From: Algiphilus sp965216485
GTDB taxonomy: Bacteria; Pseudomonadota; Gammaproteobacteria; Nevskiales; Nevskiaceae
Reading direction: 5' to 3'
DNA length: 64,000 bases
Assembly: GCF_965216485.1 (NCBI RefSeq)
Contig: NZ_OZ244162.1
Span: 620,001 to 684,000 of the forward strand
Shown in pieces: positions 50,617 to 58,629 of the stretch. Every line of letters begins with the position of its first letter. The stretch's first letter is position 1. The notes under the pieces were generated by a model, which was given only the letters and a program-made list of their open reading frames with translations, searched no databases and had not been told where the DNA came from. Made by a program: the position numbers and the translations under genes.

Positions 50617-53600
50617 CCGCAGGCCCCCACCCAGCCGCAAGCGGTGCAAGCGTCGCAGCCGTCGCGCTTGATCACCGCATGCGTGCCGCAGTCGGGACAG
50701 GGGGCGCCCGGTAGTGGTCTGGACTTGGCGGGGTCCTTCAACGTGGTTGGATCCGTCACCGGGTCACGCGCCGCCAGTACGCCCATCGGGTTGAGCGGGC
50801 GGCCCTCCTCGTCGAGCAGGCCGAGCATGCCGTAGCGGTGCAGCATAAGTGCGGCGATATAAGCCACCGTGGAGGGATAGCGCAGCATCTTCTTGCTGCC
50901 CGGTCGGCGGGCCAGGAAATCACCGTGCGGCTCGGCATAGTTGAGCAGCTTGCGCAGCTTTTCCCCGATCCAGGCCGGGTCAATGACCCGCATGTCCAGT
51001 GACAGCAGCTTGCAGAGTCCGTCGAGATCACGCGGATAGTCGCCGGACAGCCACACGCTGTAGGGCCGACGATTGCCGTCCGGCATCACGAGCTCCTTCA
51101 GCCCGAGCACGAAATCGTCCCCCGTCTGGGCATTGGCCACATCCACCGTCCAGCTCATCGTGCCGTCGGTGTCGGCCTTGGGCTCCTTGTCGGACATCAG
51201 CGCATCGAGTACCGGTGTGGGGCCGGTTGCTTCGAAGGCGCCGAGCTGCTGGCAGCGCAGCTTGACCAGCCGTGCCACCACGGCCGTGGCAGAGGCCATC
51301 ACGACTTCGCCCTGGCCGGGCATGACGGCGCGGATCGGCGCGCCGCGGGTCTTCAGCAGCGCATCCAGCTTCTTCTCCAGCCAGCCGCGATCCTGGCTGC
51401 GCATATCCATCGACAACAGCTTGGCGGTGGCACCCAGACCGGGTGGCTGTTCGACGCCATTGACCCATACCTCGAAGGGCGAGGCCGAGCCATTCTCGGT
51501 ATGGCCGATGACCACGGCAAAACGGGCGGTATCGCCATCCACGAAATAGGTCCAGGACGGATTGCCTTCGGCGATCTCCGGTCGGCCGGGCCAGCGCAGG
51601 CTGGACAATGCGGGTGCGGGAACCTGATCCAGGCGGATGCGCCGGTCGGATTCGTCGACGAAGGAGGCCGGTGTCTGGCGTGCCGTCGGCGCGGTCACGC
51701 GCAGCACGGCGCCGGTGCTGTCGTTCGGCCGGTAGGTGGTGCAGCCCTTGCACCCAGCGGCAAAGGCATCGGCATAGACCTGCTTGAAGGTCTCGAAGTC
51801 ATAGTCCGCCGGCACGTTGATGGTCTTGGAAATCGAGGAGTCGACGTGCTTCTGTACCGCCGCCTGCGTAGCAAGATGGGCAGCCACCGGCAGGGTCTGT
51901 GCGTTGACGAAATACTCGGGCAGTTGCTCTGGGTCCCCGCCCTGTTCGAGGAACAGGCGATAGCCCCGGTCCTGGACCTCGTAGGCTTGCCGCTCGCCGT
52001 CCTGCTGACGCTTGTAGCGGGTGTAGGCCCAGGCAAAGGGGGGCTCGATACCGTTCGACACATTGCGCCCGAAGGCCAGCGAGATGGTGCCGGTGGGGGC
52101 AATGGACAGCACGTGCGAGTTGCGGATGCCGTGCTGGGCGATGGCCTCGCGCAGCTCCGTCGGCATGCGTTGCATGAAGCCCGATTGCAGGTATTTTTCG
52201 GCGTCGAAGGCGGGGAAGGCGCCCTTCTCCTTGCCCAGTTCGACCGACGCCATATAGGCGTGACGCTTGATGAAGTCGGCCAGCGCATCAGCCAGCTTCA
52301 CCCCTTCATCGCTGCCGTACACCTGCTTCATCATTGCGGTGGCCGTGCCCAGCCCAGTCATACCAAGGCCGATGCGCCGCTTCTGCATGGCTTCATCCCG
52401 CTGGGCGGGCAGTGGCCAGTAGGTCGCATCGAGCACATCGTCCAGCATGCGCACGGCGGTGCGTACGGTGTCCCCCAGAAGCTCGTAATCCACGTAGGGT
52501 GCGTCGCCAAAGGCGTCGCGCACAAAGGCGGATAGATTGATGCTGCCCAGGCAGCAGCAGCCGTAGTCGGGCAGCGGCTGTTCGCCGCAGTTGTGGGCCA
52601 CGAGCCCGTTTGCATCGAAACGGCTCTTGCCGGGGATCTGGGCGTCGTACACCGTTTCGACGCCTTCGGCGATGATGTCGACCACTTCGTCGACAAAACG
52701 CTCCCGATTCAGTGCGCGTCGATAGCTTCCCATGGCTGCAGACAACTTCCGGGCCTTGGTGGTGTCGCTGAAGCCAACGCGCTCAGCAAAGACTGGCAGG
52801 TTGTCGCCGGAGATGCAGAGTTCATGCTGTGCGCGGGTGTGGTACGCCTTTGTACCTCCACGTCCATCAGGCAATTGGCTTACGCCTGCCGGTCGCCGTT
52901 CACGATAGATGGTCGCTGCGATGCCCAGGCTCAGCAGCATGCGTTGAACCGCCTCGAGCGATTCGATGTTGCTTTGCGACAGGCGTACCGATACGCCTTT
53001 TTGTTGGCTGCCCTGTACCGATCCATCTGCATCGAAGAGTCCGCGCAGCAGGCCGCGGACGAAGCTGTAATCCATAGCCTCGATGGCTGGTGTAATGCGC
53101 TTGTTGCCGGGGGTCAGGCCGAGTTCGCGCGCAGTGCGCACAATGCCTGAAGTAGCCATGCGGTATTCGGTAAAGCCGCCCGTTGTCCTCGCGGGATACC
53201 AGCCGGCAAAGTCAGCACGAGGCGACTGCGAGCGTGCTGCCGCCTCCGCCGCCGCCATGATGGCGTCGGCACCTGAAGCGATCTCCGGCCCATGCGCTAC
53301 CTTCGCCTCTTTCCAGACAGATAGCACCGTCTTGTCAGCCTTGAGCGTGCCGTCACCAATGAGAAGCCCGATCAAGTAGCCCTTCTGGTGTTGCCCCTCG
53401 TCATGGCGATGGGACGCCGCACGTTGATTCGAAAGCGCGAGGGTGTCGCCAACCTTGAAGTCTCCCGCCGCCTTCCATGCACAATTCAGCGAGAAGCGCG
53501 TGCTGCTAGTGATCGCCTGCAGCAGATGGTCATCCGTCACGCGAAGGCTGAACCCTCGACGCGTGCGGATACGCAATATCGGTTTTTCACCAGTGGCAAA

Positions 53601-54785
53601 GAAACCTTCCGGGCCGGAGGCACAGGCTGAGCCGTCCACCAACGCGTCGAACGGGCTTCCAACGAGATCCTTGATCTGGCGGCGACCATCGACCGTCGTG
53701 ATCCAGGTATCGGCAGCGAGACACGGGTTCGTGGCCTCGATGCTTTCCGCGTACCAGAGATTGTTGTCCGCATTCATGCGGTCGATGAAGACCACGCCGG
53801 GCTCAGCGGTGTCATAGGTCTGGCGGATGATGCGGTCCCACAGCTCGCGGGCGGGCAGGCGTCGGTAGACCCACATGCCGTCGCTGTCGCGGCGGTAGGC
53901 ACCGTCGGCCTTCAGCGCATCGCTGGGTTCAACGGCATGGACCAGTTCAAAGTCGTCGTCGGCTTCAACCGCGGCCATCAGCGCATCCGTGACCGCGACG
54001 CTGAGGTTGAAGTTGGAGAGGCTGCGCACGCGGTTGCGCAGGGCTTCGGCTTCTTCCCAGCCAAGATCCAGGCGCGCGATGAGCGCATTGAATGCGCTGA
54101 GGTCCTTGGCGGTGACAAAGGCTTCGATGTCCGGGTGGTCGCAACGCAGGACGCCCATCTGCGCGCCGCGGCGCGCACCGGCGGATTCGACGGTCTCGCA
54201 ACTGCGGTCGAAGACGCGCATGTAGGACAGTGGGCCACTGGCGCGCGAGTGCGTGCCCTTGACCTGGGCGCCGCGCGGGCGGATACGCGAAAAATCGTAG
54301 CCGACGCCGCCACCGCGGCGCATGGTCTCGGCGGCTTCGCGCAGAGCGGTGTAGATCGCGACCTTGTCGTCACTGTCCTCGGAGATCGAGTCGCCGACCG
54401 GCTGGACGAAGCAGTTGATCAGCGTGGCGCGGATGTCGGTGCCGCAGGCACTCGCGATGCGCCCGGCGGGATAGAAGCCGGCTTCCTGGGCGTGCAGGAA
54501 GCGGGTGTAGAAGGCCTGTTCGATGGCGCCTGGGGTGGCATCGTCGATGCCGAGTGTCTTGGCAAGACGACGTCGGTCGGCGGTGGACCCCGCTTCCGCG
54601 CGCTCGCGTTCCACGTGTGCAAGGCCGGCCGCTACGCGCCGGAAGATCTCCTCCCGGCTACGCTCTCCCGACTTGCAGTACTTCTCCTGCAGAACGCTGT
54701 CGTAGAAGTCGTCCTGGTCGAAGCTGGTCTTGAAGCTGGTATCGGGAATGGCACACCTCCTGCCGGACACGCTCGGGCGTGTCAT
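50613..54785 (-). CDS. nrdJ: Adenosylcobalamin-dependent ribonucleotide reductase with intein
   Basis: 1390 residues before splicing. Class II RNR: INCFVQPVGDSISE, GGGVGYDFSRIRP, FNLSVAVTDALM, the radical-site ATNP-C (Cys733 in the precursor), GCCCLGSINL, and SIAPTGTISLAFGRNVSNGIEP, reducing ribonucleotides via a B12-generated thiyl radical. A 378-residue intein sits between Pro354 and Cys733. The C-terminal region has two related about 90-residue domains (around 1080-1165 and 1225-1310, TSCPD-like) and a Zn-ribbon tail (CPDCGTH, CDACTACGW). The ATG at 54785 lacks a binding site; the strong AGGAGG sits 6 bases before an ATT at 54749. Normal for a 1000-residue NrdJ after splicing. Confidence 0.95.
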   Translation of the reverse strand: MTRPSVSGRRCAIPDTSFKTSFDQDDFYDSVLQEKYCKSGERSREEIFRRVAAGLAHVERERAEAGSTADRRRLAKTLGIDDATPGAIEQAFYTRFLHAQEAGFYPAGRIASACGTDIRATLINCFVQPVGDSISEDSDDKVAIYTALREAAETMRRGGGVGYDFSRIRPRGAQVKGTHSRASGPLSYMRVFDRSCETVESAGARRGAQMGVLRCDHPDIEAFVTAKDLSAFNALIARLDLGWEEAEALRNRVRSLSNFNLSVAVTDALMAAVEADDDFELVHAVEPSDALKADGAYRRDSDGMWVYRRLPARELWDRIIRQTYDTAEPGVVFIDRMNADNNLWYAESIEATNPCLAADTWITTVDGRRQIKDLVGSPFDALVDGSACASGPEGFFATGEKPILRIRTRRGFSLRVTDDHLLQAITSSTRFSLNCAWKAAGDFKVGDTLALSNQRAASHRHDEGQHQKGYLIGLLIGDGTLKADKTVLSVWKEAKVAHGPEIASGADAIMAAAEAAARSQSPRADFAGWYPARTTGGFTEYRMATSGIVRTARELGLTPGNKRITPAIEAMDYSFVRGLLRGLFDADGSVQGSQQKGVSVRLSQSNIESLEAVQRMLLSLGIAATIYRERRPAGVSQLPDGRGGTKAYHTRAQHELCISGDNLPVFAERVGFSDTTKARKLSAAMGSYRRALNRERFVDEVVDIIAEGVETVYDAQIPGKSRFDANGLVAHNCGEQPLPDYGCCCLGSINLSAFVRDAFGDAPYVDYELLGDTVRTAVRMLDDVLDATYWPLPAQRDEAMQKRRIGLGMTGLGTATAMMKQVYGSDEGVKLADALADFIKRHAYMASVELGKEKGAFPAFDAEKYLQSGFMQRMPTELREAIAQHGIRNSHVLSIAPTGTISLAFGRNVSNGIEPPFAWAYTRYKRQQDGERQAYEVQDRGYRLFLEQGGDPEQLPEYFVNAQTLPVAAHLATQAAVQKHVDSSISKTINVPADYDFETFKQVYADAFAAGCKGCTTYRPNDSTGAVLRVTAPTARQTPASFVDESDRRIRLDQVPAPALSSLRWPGRPEIAEGNPSWTYFVDGDTARFAVVIGHTENGSASPFEVWVNGVEQPPGLGATAKLLSMDMRSQDRGWLEKKLDALLKTRGAPIRAVMPGQGEVVMASATAVVARLVKLRCQQLGAFEATGPTPVLDALMSDKEPKADTDGTMSWTVDVANAQTGDDFVLGLKELVMPDGNRRPYSVWLSGDYPRDLDGLCKLLSLDMRVIDPAWIGEKLRKLLNYAEPHGDFLARRPGSKKMLRYPSTVAYIAALMLHRYGMLGLLDEEGRPLNPMGVLAARDPVTDPTTLKDPAKSRPLPGAPCPDCGTHAVIKRDGCDACTACGWVGACG
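52590..53723 (-). mobile_element. LAGLIDADG intein in nrdJ
   Basis: Precursor residues 355-732. It starts with Cys (CLAADTWITT, block A), has the block B-like LRIRTRRGFSLRVTDDHLL, two LAGLIDADG motifs (YLIGLLIGDGT near 470 and LLRGLFDADGSV near 580), and ends with VYDAQIPGKSRF and NGLVAHN, followed by Cys+1. All standard splicing residues are present, so it should splice and encode a homing endonuclease. It sits directly before the catalytic cysteine of the reductase (NP|CGE). Confidence 0.93.
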
Positions 54786-54836
54786 CTGTGGCCAGACTAA
54801 TACGCTGGCGCCTTGGCCGCGACCCCGGGATTTCCA

Positions 54837-55223
54837 CTATGTAGACACCCACCATGTTGTGGATCGACTGAGAGCGACACCCACGATGTAGGTGAAGATC
54901 AGTAGTGCAGCCACGAAGGCGGTGCGTCGTTGACCGGTACTGCGCCCGCGCTTGAGGGCAATACTGCCGGCGATCACGTAGGCCGGCAGCGCGATCAGCT
55001 TGGCGTACAGCCAGGGCTGGCCCAGTGGTTGGCCATGCAGCACTACCAGCAGGCCGACCGCCGCCGCCAGAAGCACGCTGTCGACGACATGCGGCACGAC
55101 CCGCCACAGGCCGCGTTGATGCCAGTCGGCGCCGGCCAGCATGGCACTGCCGCGGATGAGAAAAAGCCCCCCGCTCAGCACGACGGCAGTGACATGCAGG
55201 TGAAGCAGCACGGCATAGTGCAT
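54837..55223 (-). CDS. SirB2-family membrane protein
   Basis: About 128 residues with four hydrophobic segments and the SirB2 pattern HYAVLLHLHVTAVVLSGGLFLIRG plus HVVDSVLLAAAVGLL. The ATG at 55223 begins MHYAVLLHLH, which matches the family. SirB proteins are poorly understood inner-membrane proteins. It lies between nrdJ and the Mrp gene on the same strand but each has its own spacing, so cotranscription is uncertain. Confidence 0.83.
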   Translation of the reverse strand: MHYAVLLHLHVTAVVLSGGLFLIRGSAMLAGADWHQRGLWRVVPHVVDSVLLAAAVGLLVVLHGQPLGQPWLYAKLIALPAYVIAGSIALKRGRSTGQRRTAFVAALLIFTYIVGVALSRSTTWWVST

Positions 55224-55329
55224 CGGGATCAAGCACCTTGTGGCACGGGCAATGGCGGCATCGGCAGCGCCGCCGCACGCAGGCACGTGCCGTGCGGCGG
55301 GACTGCCTCAGAGATCGCTACGCAGCCCA

Positions 55330-56418
55330 CTAATCCTCATCAACGATCTCGGGCATGAAGCTGCCCGCTCCGCCCGCGATGGCCGAGAGGCGCGCGCCCA
55401 TGCGCAGGGCGATCTGCCGGTAGTGCTGCGCAATGCTGCCTTCGGGGTCCGCCACCACGCTGGGGTGACCGGCGTCGGCGTTCTCGCGGATACTGATGTC
55501 CAGCGGTAGCGCGCCGAGCAGCGGCACCTGATAGTCGTGCGCAACGCGCTCGCCACCACCGCTGCCGAAGATGTGCTCTTCGTGCCCGCAGTGGGAGCAC
55601 ACGTGCAGGCTCATGTTCTCGACGATACCCAGCACGGGAACGTTCACCTTGTTGAACATCTGCAGCCCCTTGCGGGCGTCGAGTGTGGCGATGTCCTGCG
55701 GTGTGGTGACGATGACCGCCCCCGCCAGTGGCACGCGCTGCGAGAGCGTGAGCTGGGTATCGCCCGTACCCGGCGGCATATCAACGATGAGGTAGTCCAG
55801 TGCCCGCCAATTGGTTTCATTGAGCAGCTGCTGCAGCGCCTGGGTCACCATCGGGCCACGCCAGACCATCGGTTGCTCTTCATCGATGAGGTAGCCGATG
55901 GACATCGACTGGATGCCATGGCTCATCATGGGCTCGAAGGTTTTGTTGTCCTTTGTCTCGGGCTTGCCGCGTACACCCAGCATGCGCGGCTGGCTGGGGC
56001 CGTAGATGTCGGCATCGAGCATGCCGACCGCGGCGCCTTCCGACGCCAGTGCCAGCGCCAGATTGGCCGCGACAGTGGACTTGCCTACCCCGCCCTTGGC
56101 CGATGAGACCGCAACGATGTTCTTGATGCCGCGGAAGGCATCCAGCCCCGGCTGCGCAGTGTGACTGGGGATGGCCTGCGTCAGGCCCACCTTGGCCTCG
56201 CTGACACCGGGCAGGGCGCCAATGGCGGCCTTGAGCCCGTCTGCCAGCGCGGTGCTGTAGCGCGCCGCCGGAAAGCCCAGCTCCAGCACCACGCGTACGC
56301 GATCGCCGTCGATCTCAATGCTTTCGATGCGGCTGCCCAGGGCGAAGTGCTCGCCGAGCAAGGTGTCGTCGAATGCGCGGAGCGTGGCGTGGATGCGGGC
56401 GCGGAGATCGTCTTCCAT
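55330..56418 (-). CDS. apbC: Mrp/ApbC iron-sulfur carrier ATPase
   Basis: About 362 residues. A short DUF59-like N-terminal domain (to about residue 90) is followed by a P-loop NTPase with deviant Walker A SSAKGGVGKST, VDMPPGTGDTQLTL and the cluster-binding CSHCGHEEHIFGSGGG. The role is assembly or transfer of Fe-S clusters. The ATG at 56418 begins MEDDLRARI. Divergent from the rhodanese-E1 gene. Confidence 0.93.
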   Translation of the reverse strand: MEDDLRARIHATLRAFDDTLLGEHFALGSRIESIEIDGDRVRVVLELGFPAARYSTALADGLKAAIGALPGVSEAKVGLTQAIPSHTAQPGLDAFRGIKNIVAVSSAKGGVGKSTVAANLALALASEGAAVGMLDADIYGPSQPRMLGVRGKPETKDNKTFEPMMSHGIQSMSIGYLIDEEQPMVWRGPMVTQALQQLLNETNWRALDYLIVDMPPGTGDTQLTLSQRVPLAGAVIVTTPQDIATLDARKGLQMFNKVNVPVLGIVENMSLHVCSHCGHEEHIFGSGGGERVAHDYQVPLLGALPLDISIRENADAGHPSVVADPEGSIAQHYRQIALRMGARLSAIAGGAGSFMPEIVDED

Positions 56419-56591
56419 CGAAAGCGTGTGACCCGGGTGTTTTTTGCAGGACCGCAATGATGCCAGTGCGCAGCAGTGGTGTATGCAGCATCCAGGCACC
56501 ACGCGCGCGGCCAAGTGCTGCTGGCTGCCGCGCTTGTGCTAGCGTGCCGGCCCAGATTGGCCCCTGCGTGTGGCAGGACGGGCCTGGAGTG

Positions 56592-57746
56592 ATGATGACG
56601 GTAGAACAGCATCTGGCGGCGCTGCGCGCCGACATCCCCGAGATCACGCCCCGGCAGGCACAGGCGCTGCTGCGCCAGGGCATCCCGCTGATCGATGTGC
56701 GCGAGGCGGAAGAGCATGCGCAGGGGATGCCGGAAGGCGCGCTGGCACTGGGGCGCAGCTTTCTGGAGCTGCGCATTGGTGAGGCGGTGCCCGACATGGA
56801 TACGCCGGTGTTGCTGATGTGTGGCTCCGGCACGCGCTCGCTACTGGCGGCCGACGACCTTCGTCGGCTGGGCTACCGCGACGTGCGTTCCGTTGCGGGC
56901 GGCTTCACGCGCTGGAAGGACGAGGGCCTGGCCTGGACCCTGCCGGCCATGGCCGATGCCGACGCGCGCATCCGCTATGCGCGCCAGATCGCACTGCCGG
57001 AGCTGGGCGAAGCGGGACAGGCGGCGCTGCAGCAGGCACGCGTACTGGTCATCGGTGCCGGTGGCTTGGGGTCGCCGGCGGCGCTGTATCTGGCAGCGGC
57101 CGGGGTGGGTACGCTGGGCCTGGTCGACGACGACAGCGTGGAGCGCAGCAATCTGCATCGCCAGGTGCTACACCGCGATGACCGCGTCGGCCAGTCGAAG
57201 ACTGCATCGGCGCAGGCCACCCTGAACGCGCTGAATCCAAAGGTGCGGGTGCATGCACACGCGCTGCGTCTCGACGCCAGCCAGGTGGAAGCGCTGTTCG
57301 CCGACTATGACGTGATCGTCGACGGTTCGGACAACTTCCCGACGCGCTATCTCGTCAACGACGCCTGCATCAAGCTCGGCCTGCCCAACGTCTACGGTGC
57401 GGTCCAGGGCTTCGAGGGGCAGGTGGCTGTGTTTGGCGCCGGCGGGCAGCCGTGCTACCGCTGTCTCTTTCCCGAGCCGCCGCCCGCGGGTGCTGCTCCG
57501 CCCTGCAGTGAAGCGGGGGTTCTGGGCGTGGTACCGGGCGTGATCGGCCTGTTGCAGGCGCTGGAGGCCATGAAGTGCATTGCCGGTTTCGGCGAATCAC
57601 TGCGCGGTCGCCTGTTGCGCTTCGATGCACTGCGCATGCGTTTTCGCATGCTGTCGATCCCGATCGACACCGACTGCCGCTATTGCGCCCCCGGCCGCGC
57701 CTTTCCGGGCTACACCGATTACGCCGCCTTTTGCGCAGGCGGCTGA
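56592..57746 (+). CDS. Rhodanese-E1 fusion, MoeB/ThiF-like sulfur-transfer enzyme
   Basis: 384 residues. Residues 1-115 are a rhodanese domain with active-site loop CGSGTRS (Cys77). The rest is an E1-like adenylating domain with GAGGLGSPAALYL (about 155-167), DDDSVERSNLHRQVLH, DGSDNFPTRYLVND and zinc Cys pairs (CYRCLF, CRYCAPG). It would adenylate and load sulfur on a MoaD/ThiS-like partner. In MoeZ/Uba4 the rhodanese is at the C-terminus; here it is at the N-terminus, a less common order. Start ATG 56592 after GGAG. Confidence 0.88.
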   Translation: MMTVEQHLAALRADIPEITPRQAQALLRQGIPLIDVREAEEHAQGMPEGALALGRSFLELRIGEAVPDMDTPVLLMCGSGTRSLLAADDLRRLGYRDVRSVAGGFTRWKDEGLAWTLPAMADADARIRYARQIALPELGEAGQAALQQARVLVIGAGGLGSPAALYLAAAGVGTLGLVDDDSVERSNLHRQVLHRDDRVGQSKTASAQATLNALNPKVRVHAHALRLDASQVEALFADYDVIVDGSDNFPTRYLVNDACIKLGLPNVYGAVQGFEGQVAVFGAGGQPCYRCLFPEPPPAGAAPPCSEAGVLGVVPGVIGLLQALEAMKCIAGFGESLRGRLLRFDALRMRFRMLSIPIDTDCRYCAPGRAFPGYTDYAAFCAGG

Positions 57747-57786
57747 ATAGCGTCCGGCGATCGAGGCGATGCCCGCTGTGGCGGCG

Positions 57787-58590
57787 TTAGATCGCCAGCA
57801 AGGTCTTGACCAGTTCGACCAGTTCCGGGAGGTTCTTGACCACGCCGTGCGGTGCGTGGGGGTGACGCGTGGTCTGCGGAAAGATGTGGTCGATCCAGTC
57901 CTGGCTCCAGTTCGCCCCGTTGTAGAAGATGGGCGTCACGCCGGCCTCGGCGGCTGAGATCACGTCAGTGGTGCTGTCGCCAACATACCAGCAGTTGGTG
58001 GTGGCTGGTGCATCGAGGTTTTCCAGCGCCTTGAGGATGAGATCGGGCGCTGGCTTGCGGTGCTCGACGTCATCACCACAGACCATCGTGTCGAAGAGCT
58101 CGACCCAACCAGTGCCGTCGACGACGAAGAGCTCGTGCGCCATGAAGGTCCGGCTGCGGTTGGACAGCACGCCCACCTGCAAGCCGAGGTCGCGCAGCGC
58201 CTGCAGGTGCTGACGCGCGTCGGCTTCGAGCGGGTGCACCTCCCCGAAGACCTTGGCATAGCTGGCGTCGAAGGCCTTGTGCACGATGCGTTTGGCCTCC
58301 TGGTCCGCACCGAACAGCACCTCGAAGATGTCCGTGCGCGAAATTTTGCGCTCCGCCCGGATCTTCGGGTGCAGCTTGGCGTTCTTGCGGACGTATTTAA
58401 CGAGCTTCGCATCTTCGACCGTTTTGGAATCCTCTGGCTTGACCAGGCGCTCGACCAGGCCCAGTTCATCCAGGCGCGGCAGCACGTCATCGACGGCGTG
58501 GTACATCGCGTCGAGGGTGTCGACCAGGGTCGCGTGCCAGTCGAACAGCAGGATGTGCGGCCGCGCATGCGGCAAGTGGAGCAGGCTCAT
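57787..58590 (-). CDS. HAD-superfamily hydrolase with altered motif I
   Basis: 267 residues with a C1-type cap. Motif I reads FDWHATLVDT: the nucleophile Asp17 is present, but the second Asp is replaced by His19. Motif II LSNRS, motif III KPAPD, motif IV WYVGDSTTDV are intact. Phosphoglycolate-phosphatase-like enzymes keep Asp+2; phosphonatases and dehalogenases change it, so the specificity is probably not that of an ordinary phosphatase. The ATG at 58590 is the first in-frame start. Monocistronic. Confidence 0.82.
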   Translation of the reverse strand: MSLLHLPHARPHILLFDWHATLVDTLDAMYHAVDDVLPRLDELGLVERLVKPEDSKTVEDAKLVKYVRKNAKLHPKIRAERKISRTDIFEVLFGADQEAKRIVHKAFDASYAKVFGEVHPLEADARQHLQALRDLGLQVGVLSNRSRTFMAHELFVVDGTGWVELFDTMVCGDDVEHRKPAPDLILKALENLDAPATTNCWYVGDSTTDVISAAEAGVTPIFYNGANWSQDWIDHIFPQTTRHPHAPHGVVKNLPELVELVKTLLAI

Positions 58591-58629
58591 GGGGCGGGAG
58601 CATAGCGCGCTCGCGCCGGTACATCCGCT

